Origin: Trichobilharzia szidati
Lineage: Eukaryota > Platyhelminthes > Trematoda > Strigeidida > Schistosomatidae
Direction of reading: 5' to 3'
Assembly: GCA_944472155.2 (NCBI GenBank)
Contig: OX235273.1
Coordinates: forward strand, 106,476,582-106,540,581
DNA: 64,000 nt
In this document: piece after piece, positions 44,393-56,708 of the stretch
Layout of the letters: every line of letters starts with the position of its first letter
How positions within the stretch are numbered: position 1 is the stretch's first letter
Notes under the pieces: model-generated
The model's database searches: none
Seen by the model: the letters and a program-made list of their open reading frames with translations, nothing else
What the model was told of the DNA's origin: nothing
Translations under genes and position numbers: made by a program

Positions 44393-45022
44393 GCAGTGGG
44401 ATAGGTGATTGGATGCGACTCATTTTCAGGTCGTGGTGTCGATGGAGCAGCTGGCAAAGAAGCTGATATCTCTGAAGGTGCTGAACTGAAACTACTCGGA
44501 TTTGAAATATACGGTGAAACTGGAGTTGGAAAACTTGGTATTATAGGTTTTTTCTTCGGTGGTCGACCTCTACGACGTTTAGGGATTTCTATATTACCAC
44601 TGGTATTACCTCCTCCTAACCCTCCTCCAGCTGCTGCCGCTGCTGCTCCTGAAAGGAGAATGTTGTGTGAAGCAGGAGTAAGCAGCCTTACAGGCGCATC
44701 TTTTTTAATATCATACATTGGTTTCGGTCGGGAGAAATTGCTAATACTCTTCACTTTTGGTTTACACGGCTTTCTTACACTATACCCCCAGGGTAAATCA
44801 TCCATATCTTTGGGAGCATACTTTCTTGGTCGACCTTTCTTTGCTGGTGTTGGCAAGGCTTCACACAGTAGACATTCCCATTTTCCATTAGGTATTCGAC
44901 CAAGACCAACACAAAAGGCATGATAACCACGATCACAACGATCACAGAACATCATTTGATCCTCTTGACCAGAATCATTACACTCTACACAACGCTTGCA
45001 TTCTAAGCAGGTCCAAGCATAA
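44155..45022 (-). CDS. PHF10: PHF10-like gene, terminal exon (PHD finger, AT-hooks, tail)
   Basis: 868 nt including the stop. The acceptor TTTCTAG precedes 45022, and its first T completes an Asn codon from exon 4. The exon starts [11 protein letters not shown]: the C-x2-C at 428/431 corresponds to the last ligand pair of PHD1 in the family, and the complete finger that follows is PHD2. Downstream are PRK/GRP basic motifs, a poly-Ala/Gly run, and a Pro/Ser/Thr-rich tail with a Thr run encoded by a (ACT)n-type microsatellite. Confidence 0.9.
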
Positions 45023-48000
45023 CTAGAAAGCAAAATAAACAAAAACAACAACAAAAATACATTCATTAAGAATATGTTATGTTAACTGAATAGTAAGGTC
45101 TTAATGACAACAGAAGAAACGTTTTAAAAGTGATCACACTAGCACACTGAAGAAATTATGCTCCCCCCAGTATAAATGGAAATAATGACCTTTGACCATT
45201 CCTCTACGTTCCCAGTGGAGCATAGGACTTCGAACTTGAGCTTTGGAGTTTCAGTAGTGGTTAGTCTCACGCCCAACTAACCCCTCTTTACCGGGAGCTA
45301 GACGAGATTTAGAAGTGTGTCAACCAGAGGGGTCGAACCCCGGACCCCTTTGCTTATGTACTTAAGTACTCAAAAGTACTTCTCTGCTCCCAATCCATCC
45401 ATCTTAGAAACTTTGTGGAAAGTGAATTATTTTCACAAAGTAGTTTTCGTCTCCAAATGATCGTCAGTCAGTCAGTCAAGCAACAAATATTAACTTAGAG
45501 GCGTTGAACGGCTACTTCATCTTAGTCTGCATCATACACTGATGACTCATTGGCCTCGGCTCTCATTCACCAATGGATCCTCTCTATTGACTTCAGTCAA
45601 GGCAACTAAAAAGTTAACTTTCTTTGACAAAGGATGTTTATTTAATTCAGTTTTTAGATTTTCCCGTAGATTGATTGGACAGAAGTGCTCGGTGTCAGGT
45701 TGACATGTCGGCGCTCCTTGTGCAGATGCATCGACGATGTCTGGCCATGTAACTTGAAGTCAAATGGTGTTTGGTGACTAGCAATGGAATCCAGGACAAT
45801 GCACATTTCGTCCTATTTTGCACTCATCAACTGGATGTACCTGCATTCCCCGGTGAGTGATGGTGTTCAATCGACGGTTGGAACACCATCACTCACTGGG
45901 GAATGCAGGTACATCCAGTTGACGAGTCCCAAATAGGGTGAAACGCGTGTTGTCCTGGATTCCGCTGCTGGGCACCATTCACCAATTGACTTCGAATGAT
46001 GTTTATATTCTGTATCCCGTGTTATATGGCTCAGTATGGTGAGTAAGAGGTTAGGTGTAGAGTGTTAGGTGAGGAAGGGAAGTCGATCGATGAGGTTGTG
46101 AAGCTGCACACGTATGGCGCCTGCCAAGGCACCATCATCTTTTCTGGACAAGCAATGTTAACTGACACATGATTAGGTTAGAAAAACGTTAAGGGTGGTC
46201 AAATCAAGACCAGCATCAATTCATGAAGTCTTCGACATTTGGTTTGAGCCAATCACGCAGGGAAGTGTAGACTACCTCTATTTGGGGTCCACAGGATGCT
46301 AAAAATCAATACTTATAGATTATTGATGCCATGGCTTGAAATCCTAGTGGGTGGCACAGATGCATTCCACTCTTTGTAACCTCCCAGATCCTCTAAATCC
46401 ATATGTTTTCAATGTTACTACCCTTTCTCCCGTACATTTCTGTTCATTATAGTAATTTTGTATTTCTTGCTTTCTGTCTTTTCTCCACCTTTGAGCGCTA
46501 TATGGAGTGTGTCAACTTGAATTGGTGCACTTCTGTGCACAATTATATGCTGGGACCCAGTCAGTCATAAATTAATTAATTAAATGCCAAGGACTTCATT
46601 GAGTGACGCCATGTTTTAGTTTGACCACCCGTAACTCCGTTCTAACCCAAGCCTATGTCGAATAAAACCGCCCGTCGAGTAATTTGATGGCTTAGAATGC
46701 GCAACACGTGGCCTAACCATCTCACTCAATCGATGGACTTCCTCTCCTTATCTAACACTCTTCGCCTAACCTAAATATTATTGACAAAATCATACAACCA
46801 ATCAACACGGGAGACAGAATGCGAAAATGTGTGGTCGAAGACAACTAACCTTTTTTTCATATTTCCCACTTTTAATGGCCATGTCTCACTGCCATATAAA
46901 GGAGGATGGATGGAGTGAACACTGCAGCACTGAATATCGCGTTTATGCCACAAATGAGGTAAACTGGTAAATCCCACACGAGACTTTTGTAGNNNNNNNN
47001 NNNNNNNNNNNNNNNNNNNNNNNNNNNNNNNNNNNNNNNNNNNNNNNNNNNNNNNNNNNNNNNNNNNNNNNNNNNNNNNNNNNNNNATCAGCCATTACCA
47101 GCAGGGGAAATCTGAATGAAGTCACTCCCTCCATGAATCTAGGCAGTATCGTTTCGACTACATGAAGGTTGTCAAGGCCAGATAACCGGGGATAGGGGAA
47201 GCAAGACAGACTCCCATTAATCTGAAGTCACCATGGAAATCCAGTGTACTAACGATAGAGAACAAGATTCGTATTTTCAACACCAATGTCAAATCAGTGC
47301 ATCTATACGCTACAGAGATTTGGCATGTCACCGAAACTATTTTCAATAGCCATCTGCAGAAGTTTATCAATAGCTGTCTTCACTCCATCCGGAAACTTAG
47401 ATGGCCGGCCAGATTCAATAAGCAACAAGGAACTCTGGTAGCGAACCTATCACCCAACAAATAAGCAGAAGACAATGGACTGAACATACGCTGAAGAGAC
47501 CAATGCATAACACCACATGCCAGGCCAGTGCTCGAGTGGAACCCGAATGAGACGATGCGAGTTGAGCAGGCGTCTGAATGCGACATACAGGAGAGCGTGT
47601 ATGTGGCGGCATCAGCCGATGAAATCCACAACAGTTAGAGCCACGTAGGAAGGTGTAGTCTGTCTGTCTGTTTTCGATATAGAACTTTGCACATATGTGC
47701 GGCAGTTCAAGTCGCCACACTCCTTGTAGCACACAAAGCAAGAGAAGAAAGTAGGAGAAATTCATAATAATGACAGTAAACAGAGGTGTGAGACAAAGGA
47801 ATAGTAATAACGAAGAACAAAACAGTTTTATTGGAAATCATAAGTCATAAGGAACGATTTTGAGCCATATCACCAATTGTTTCCAACCATTGGATTTTAC
47901 CGTCCCGAGGACCCCAACCAGGAAGTCTACACCTTCCTACTTGTCTGGTATAAACTAACTGTTGTAGATTTCATTGACTGGTGCCATGTTTTCATTTGAC

Positions 48001-51000
48001 CGCCGCTAGCTCTTTTCCAACCTGACCCTATATCAGCTAACATTTTCCGTCGAGGAAAGCGATGACTAGGCATACGGAACACATGTCCTAACCATCTCAG
48101 TTAATCGATGTAATTTCACAGTCTCGTCGACTGATTTCCCCTCCTTACCTAGCGCTAGACGCCTAACGTCAATATTGCTCACCTTATTATACCACTTCAC
48201 GCGGGAGATAGAACGCAGACACCTATGATCAAAGACATCTAATCTTTTCATGTCTTCCACTCTCAATGGCCAGGTCTCCCAGCCATAAACGAGGACAGAG
48301 CGGACTGATGAGCAGTACACACGCCCTTTGGTCGATAGCCAGCCGGATATCACGTCTACGCTAGAGACGGAAGGTGTAGACTTCCTGGTTGGGGTCCTCG
48401 GTATGGTAAAAAGCAATGAGAGCTGGAGACAATCGGTGATATGGCTCAAAATCCTCGTTCTCAATGGCTAGCGCAGATGCATCCACTCCTTGTGACTTAT
48501 AAGACTCAATTAAACTATATAGTTCTTCGATATTACTATTCCTTTTGCCTTATATCTCTGTTTTCTGTTTCTATTTTGCATTTCTTTTTACTTTCTTCTC
48601 TTGTTTTGTGTGCTAAGTGAAGTGTGGCGACTTGAACTGCTGCACATCGGTGCAAAGTTCTATGTTGAAACCAGCCGACCAGTCAGCCAATGTATGTGGC
48701 GGATATGAAAGTTGGTGAGCAATCGTGGAGGGAGCTAAAGAGGATTGTAGAGGAATGTGCTGCTGAAGCCCTATGTTCCAACTGCTACCCTATGTCCTTG
48801 TCTGATAGGATGCAACCATACTTCAGTTAACATTACACGTTCCACGGGTAACAAAGTACTTTTAACACACTTTTACAGTTTATATCGGTGAAAAATTGAT
48901 TAAAAAGACACTGTCTTATCTCTCGCTCTCTCTCACTTACTTAGTATTACCATTGCCTGTAGCCGAAAATGTTCCATCCGTATGATGCACACCTCGGTGC
49001 GCACCATCTGTTGAATTCATGATATGACTATTACTATGATTACTATTATTATAATTATTATTATCATTATTATAATGATGATCTGAAGGATCCATTAACC
49101 GGGAATTATCTCCACCAGTTGAATACTGATCCCCGAAATCTGAATTAGTAGTAGTCATAACAACCGGTGGTGTACTGACTTTTGGTTTAATTGATCCAAA
49201 TCGAAGTGTTGTAGGCAGTGGAGGTGGATTTTTATGCTTTTGCAATGGATGTGGATATAGGACACGTGAAAGTGGAAGGTAGGATAATTGTTCCGGTGTA
49301 TAATTCATATAATATTCAGCGAATTGTCCAGGTATAACAGCTACAGGATAAGCACCACCACCACCACCTTCACCAGCGCCACCAGCAGGAAAATTTGTAT
49401 AATCTAATAGTTTATACTTCCTTTGTGGTATATGAATTTGCATTGTCTGTAAATCCCAATAACACCGTCTGGAATTTAAACGTTCACTTATAAGACGATG
49501 GTTATAATCGGCAGCTGAATCTAAAGCCCGTCGACGTGCAGCTTCAGCTCGAGCTTCACCGCGTTCAATACGAGCAGCCTGTGTAATAAAAGAAAATAAT
49601 GATTTTTAAAAATATACATAAAAACATACACAGATTGCGAAATGACAGTTCAACTTCATTGACTATTCGGTTCTGTTTCCATGACTGAATGATCAATGAT
49701 GAGCTCAATTTGTGAACTGAAGGTCCTGGGGTTTGATCCCTGATGGAACCTTTCGCTAACTTACGCCATCTCTGGCGTAGGCGTGACATCCGACGATCAA
49801 CCAAGGGACGTGTATACTGCTCATCAGTTCGCTACGTCCTTCTCTATGGCTCTGAAACATGGCCAATACGAGTTGAAGACATGAAAAGGTCGACTGTTTT
49901 TGATCATAGATGTCTACGATCTCTTTCTCATGTTAGGTGGTACAATAAGGTAAGTAATGTTGACGTTAGGCGTAGAGTGTTGGACAAAGACGGAAAATCA
50001 ATTGAAGAGGCTATGAAGTTACATAGACTGAGATGGCTAGGTCACGTGCTGCGCATGCCTAACCATCGTCTCCCCCGACGGGCATTACTAGCTGATATAG
50101 GTAGGTGCAGGTTGGAAAAGAGTAAGCGGTGGCCAAACAAAAACATGCCATCAATCAATCCATGAAATCCCTGACAGTTAAACTGAGTCAGGTAGGGAGA
50201 TGCAGACTTCCGGGTTGGGGCCCGCCCTCGGGACTCTAAGAATCAATGGCTGGAGACATTAGGTGACATGGCTCAAAATCGTTGTCAATGGCGCAGATGT
50301 ATTCAGTCTCTTTAACCTTCATATTCTTCTCTACCATTACTCATTCTGTTTCACTCTTATACTTGTCAAAACTCTATTGATTCTCTACACTCATTTTCTT
50401 GTCTACCTTTGTGTGCTCTTTGGAACGTGGCAACTCGAACTGCTGCACTTCGGTGCCAAGTTCTACGTTGAATCCAGACAGGAACCATGGGTGTGCACCG
50501 ATGAAGAGCCCTGAACTGGGACGAAACAGGCGTGTCCAGTACTGCCTGATTCCCAGTGGTTCTCTGGCTCATGTCAGCCTGTGATCGAAGTTCAAATAAA
50601 ACAAAACTGTCTGATTTCATACTGAACAGTTGTTTCTCTAAGCAAATAATGATTAGTGCAAACACCAGAAATATTTAGTTATGTATGGACAGTATTTATA
50701 ATTTGGTTAAAGTTCTCTATAAATGTGTCAGCAGTTCAACAACAGAATGCTGACCAGACACGACGCGGAAGATCCAGGTTCGACTCCCAGATGATGCACG
50801 TCTAAACTTCGCCTGGCTTGGGGTAGTAAGTCCGGAAAAAAGAGAAGGCTGGATGTGAGGCTTGCAACCCCATCCCACCCCGTAAAAACAGACAACATTG
50901 CTAGTGAAACACACAAAAGCTTGAAGCCTTCTGCTCCACTCGGAAGACAAAGGAGTGAGAAAGAAAATGAAAAGATCCTATATTTAAAAGGTCAATGTTT

Positions 51001-54000
51001 TTGTGTGTCAGTGAGAAGCAGTCCACTTCGTCTTCCTTTACGGTTGTGAGATATGGCTGTTTAAAGTGGAGGAGGCTAGTTGTCTTTGATCATAGGCGTT
51101 TGAGTTCTATTTCTCATGTTAAGTAGTATAATATGGTCAGAAATAATGACGTGAGGCGTAGAGTGTTACCTAAGGAGGGAAAGTTAATCACAATGAGGTT
51201 GTGCAGTTGCATTTGTACAGATGGCTAGGACACGTATTACGCATGCTGAGCCATAACCTTCCTCTTCAAGCAATGTTAGCTTGCATACGGCTGAGTTGGA
51301 AAGGAGTTAAGGGTAGTGAAATCAAGCCAGCGTCAACCCATAAAGTCTTTGACTGATGATTTCAGTCATACAGGGAGGTGTTGGGTGCCCAACTGTGGTA
51401 CTCATAACTCTAAGAACCAATGGCTTGAGACTTGGAGACATGACTTAAAATCGTTCTCATTGACCAAGATGGATTCACTCTTTATGAACTCCTATATTCA
51501 TTAAGTTATCATTAGTCTCTATGTACTAATTCTTTCCCCTGAACATTTCCGTTCATTTTCGGTCGGTCGGTCGGTCGGTTTTCGACATAGAACTTTGCAC
51601 ATATGTGCGGCAGTTCAAGTCGCCACAATCCATGTAGCACGCAAAGCAAGAGAAGAAAGTAGAAGAAATGCATAATATAGACAGTAAACAAAGGTGTGAG
51701 ACAAAGGAATGGTAATAACGAAGAACAAAACAGTTTCATTGGAAATCATGAGTCACAAGGAGTGGATGCATCTGCGTAGCCATTGAGAACGATTTTGAGC
51801 CATGTCACCAATTGTTTCCAATCATTGGTTTTCACCGTCCCGAGGACCCCAACCAGTCAGGTTGTCTACACCTTCCTACGTGGCTTAGACTAACTGTTGT
51901 GGATTTCATTGACTGGTGACACGTTTTCGTTTGACCGCCACTAGCTCTTTTCCAGCCTGGCCCTATATCAGCTAACATTGCCCGTCGAGGAAGGCGATGA
52001 CTAGGCGTGCACGCGTAACACATGTCCTAACCATCTCAGTCGATGTAATTTCACCGTTTCGTCGATTAATTTCCCCTCCTTACCTAGCACTCGACACCTA
52101 ACCTCAATATTGCTCACCTTATTATACCACTTCACACGGGAGATAGAACGCAGGCACCTGTGATCGAAGACAGCTAATCTTTTCATGTCTTCTGCTCTCA
52201 ATGGCCAGGTCTCACAGCCATAAAGGAGGACGGAGCGGACTGTTGCGCAGTACACACGCCCTTTGGTTGATAGTCGGATATCGCGTCTACGCCAGAGACG
52301 GCGTAAACTGGCATATGCGAACCTAGCCCTCTGTATTCGTGCTGAAATTTCGTCTGAGATCAACCCGTTGGGGCTGATGGTACTTTTAGTCCATTTACTT
52401 CTTTTATCCTCTACATTTGTGGATGTTTTTTTGTTATTATTATTCCCTTGGGTTCCTAGTGGAACATAGGGCTTCAACAAAACATCTCCAATTTGCTCTA
52501 TTTTCTGCTGTCCTCTTCAGCTGAGTCCACGACTGGCCATAACCTCTGATCTCTTGCAACTAGCACGATCTTCGACATGCCAACCTCCCACCAACCATCC
52601 ACTCGTCGCTTCCCATTAGGATTCCACTCGAGTGATGGCCTGCGTTGAGCGCGATGACATTCCACGGTCTCCTCAACGTATGTCCGATCTATGACCATTT
52701 TTTTCCTAAATATTTGTTGAGTAATCGGCTATTTCTTGGTTTCTTGGTGCTAATTCTTTGTGGCTGGCCGGCCATCTGATCTTCAGTAAGGAGCCAGAGA
52801 AGGGGTTAGCTGTTGATAAAAGTCTGCAGTAGCCTGTTGGAAATCCTTTTCGTGACTGACACGCACTGCAAGTTTCTGACCCGTATAGACAGACTAACCG
52901 ACTTCACATTGATGTTGAAAATCCGAATCTTGTTGTTTATGCTGACTGAGTGACAGCAAAAGATTTTCAAACTGGTTTCAGGTTGATGAGGGCGTATCTT
53001 GCCTTTCTGATTCTGGCTGGCTAGCTGTCTGGCTTTGACATCTTCCTCCATTCCGACGGGCTGTGATTGAAACTATGCTTCCTCGTTGGATAACTGAAGG
53101 AAGTAACCTCTGTTAAATCTCTCCCTGTGATGGTGATTGGTGGTGTTGGTTGGTTATCTTCATCACTTCCGTCTTCTCTATGTCCACCTGAAGTCCTGTC
53201 TTTGTTGCAATGCTTCTTCAGCCAGTTTGTTGGTTTTCGCCTGCAAGTCTTCGAGTTTGTGTGACATCAAACATAAATCATCCACATGCGAAATCCATAT
53301 CTTCTAGAGTCTTTTTATCGGTCAGTGCAGCGTATTCCTGTCTCCTCGCTCCCAACGCACAGTCTGAGGCACAATCCAGTCCACCACAATTATTAAGAAT
53401 ATCATCAGTGATAATAGATTGGCGGCCTTGTCTTACTCCTGTGTTCACTTCGAACGCCTCTCTGAGTTTCCCGTTGTGGATCACTTGACACGTGGTGTTA
53501 TCTTTTAGCTGTTGAATGAGGTTGACGAAGACTTAAGGTACTCCGTAGTATCGAAGAAGTTTTCAAATTACATCTTGATCAACGGTGTCTGTCTAAGGCC
53601 TCTTCGAAATCGATTATATGTATCAATGACTACAACTCAAAGGTGATATGACAAGCTAAATAGTAATCAACAAATTGAGAACATCAACTCGAAGAACTTT
53701 CAACGCAGATAAACTCCAACTCACATTTTTTTCACATGACCACTTGTGATTCTTCGACTGAAAAAGAAAGTATTCAGGCTAACTACCATCTTTCAATTGT
53801 ATCTGTCAGTTCAATTGCTCCTTTGAAGCTAGTTATGTTGACTGCTGTTCTAGGAACACCAACTGGTGTGCTAATTAAAGGTGTAATTAAAGCCATCAAC
53901 AATTCTATATTAGATTATCTCATCCAAACAGGTCGCAGTAAAGTTACCAGTGAAGCGTCTTTTCCTATCATCTATCGAATGTCTAATAAATTGCCAAATG

Positions 54001-56658
54001 CCTTCAAATACCGAACACTCTAAACAGCAACAGTCATTCGAATTCGCTTAAAACCATCAGTACTCTGCATACAAAAGAAACAGGTCTAGCTTCTGCTGAC
54101 ATTAGATGGTTGGAGGCAATCGGCAGGATGCCCTGCCTGACCCAGGTTTCGTTCTAGTTGCCACTCACCAATCAGTCAGCAAGGTGTATCTGCAACCATG
54201 AAGGAACTCATGTATCGAACCCGCATCACCCAGTGCTGCATTCAGAGACGTTAACACTGAGCTATTCGGGTTCGCAATTGTCCTCCTGTAGGACTGTAGT
54301 GGATGCTTTGATTGAACACTAGTAACTGGTGTGATGTGTCTAGTCCTTTCTTTGGTGCAGACTGAATTCTATCAGTCAGCTTTGCAGTGTGGCTACCATT
54401 CTAGGTAGTTCGCCATCACGGTGCAAATTGATTTGATGATACTAGATGGTTGGTTGCTGCTGCTGCTGCTTATAGGCAACGCTATCCTCCTTTGAAATAT
54501 AAATACTGCAGTAATATTGTCCTACAGATAGAACCTTAAATGACAGCCACATCACCACACAGTCCCCAGTATTTGGCTGTCGGCAAACCGACATCTCTTA
54601 ACACGTAGGGAGATATGTACTACATAGTACACATATCCCTACTTGTCACAAACCATCCAGCACAAAATCTTCATGGGTTTGATTCGATTCCAGCTAACTC
54701 TCTTCTAAGCTAATTCTATGTCAGTCAACATTGCTCATTGTGGGAAGTGGTATGTAAGAATAAAAATCCGCTTGTGTGAACTTCAACCGACATTAGGACT
54801 GAGTGCCTAACTTGCGTGCTCTTTAGTATTCATGGCTTGCTCAATATTCCGAAATATGTTCCGAATTCGCAACTTGATATTCGATAGTTTGCTCGTTAAT
54901 ATCTTGATTTCATATGTTTTAGGAACGAGAATTCATTCACCACAATGTATCTGTGCACGCATTTTGGATGTATTAGGACAGGAATTAGACAAATTAGAGT
55001 GAGTGTTTCGCATGTGATTGGTAAGTTGGACACTCAGATCTAATATCCGTTGAAAGTTATACGAGTGTATTTTTATTAGTACATGCCATCCATTCAGAAT
55101 ATACCCTAAATTGTGATCCACTGGAAATGTGGAGTGTGTATATAATTCGCTGTCATTAATTGTCCTATAGTCTTTTACCTGGAGCGAAGTATCTTGGTTT
55201 TCTCAGTCAATGTTTACAGTGTGAGAATCACATTCGAGCGACCACCCGTACACTGTCAGTCGTGAAAGTAATTAGGAGCAGAAGGAACTCGAGTCTAGCA
55301 TCCTCTTCAGTATCAACAGTACGCGTGATCTGAGCTATCTTTCTGGATTCAACATAGAACTTGGCACCGAAGTGCAGCAGTTCGAGTTGCCACGTTCCAA
55401 AGAGCACACAAAGGTAGACAAGAAAATGAGTGTAGAGAATCAATAGAGTTTTGACAAGTATAAGAGTGAAACAGAATGAGTAATGGTAGAGAAGAATATG
55501 AAGGTTAAAGAGACTGAATACATCTGCGCCATTGACAACGATTTTGAGCCATGTCACCTAATGTCTCCAGCCATTGATTCTTAGAGTCCCGAGGGCGGGC
55601 CCCAACCCGGAAGTCTGCATCTCCCTACCTGACTCAGTTTAACTGTCAGGGATTTCATGGATTGATTGATGGCATGTTTTTGTTTGGCCACCGCTTACTC
55701 TTTTCCAACCTGCACCTACCTATATCAGCTAGTAATGCCCGTCGGGGGAGACGATGGTTAGGCATACGCAGCACGTGACCTAACCATCTCAATCTCAATC
55801 AACCCGACCGAAAGCTGCTACCTTGACGTGGTGGTCGGGCTTGAACACCGTAATGACCCAACAACCTATACTGGCTGGAACTTATGTTCCTGCAGGTCCT
55901 ACCATGCCAGAAAGGTTGTTTGGATAGCGGTTAGACTAAAAGCAGTTACCCAATCCAATCCTATGAATTCAAATAAATCACAAAACATCATGCCGGATCG
56001 GTCGGGGCCCGGATTAACAACGACCGCGCTTTCTGCTGCCGTGTCACAGGGCAGAAGTGATAAATACGGTACTGAGACACACCAAATGAAAAACAACAAA
56101 CAAAAACAGGCCGTGCGTGACCGGCCTCAAGCAGTTGTCCCCTGGGCTCTGCGGTCACGCAACCAACTTCCACGGTGTGGGCAGCCGGGAAGTAACAATC
56201 GCCCTCACAATCCGAATTAGATGGTTGGAGGCAAGGGCTAGACACATCACATTAGTTACTAGTGTCCAATCAAAAAAATATCCAATACAGTCCTACAGGA
56301 GGTCAATTGCGAGCCAGAATAGCTGACTCAGTGGTAACGTCTCTGACTGCAGCACTGGGTGACGCGGGTTCGAGACATGAGTTCCTTTATGGTTGCAGAT
56401 ACGCCTTGCTGACTGACTGGTGAGTGCCAACTAGCACGAAACTTAGGTCAAGTAGGGCTTCCTGCCAATTACCTCCCACCATCTCGTATCTATAATTCAA
56501 AGTGCACCGTGATGGCGAACTACCTAGAATGGTGGCCACATTGCCAACGTGACTGATAAAATCCAGTTCGCATCAAAGAAAGAATTAGACACATCACACG
56601 AGTTACTTGTGTCCAATCAAAGTCTACCTTCTATTTGCTGTGGAATCCATAAATTCCC

Positions 56659-56708
<50 letters not shown>

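Noticed and set aside
44405..44923. 172-codon open frame on plus
   Set aside because: It is the antisense of the PHF10-like terminal exon, kept open by its Pro/Ser/Gly bias.
48066..48464. 132-codon open frame on minus as a host gene
   Set aside because: It is the RTE post-RT domain ([23 protein letters not shown]).
47655..48700. Twin-primed RTE insertion
   Set aside because: The minus part already contains a complete 3' end with tail, and so does the plus part, so these are two insertions and not one inverted copy.
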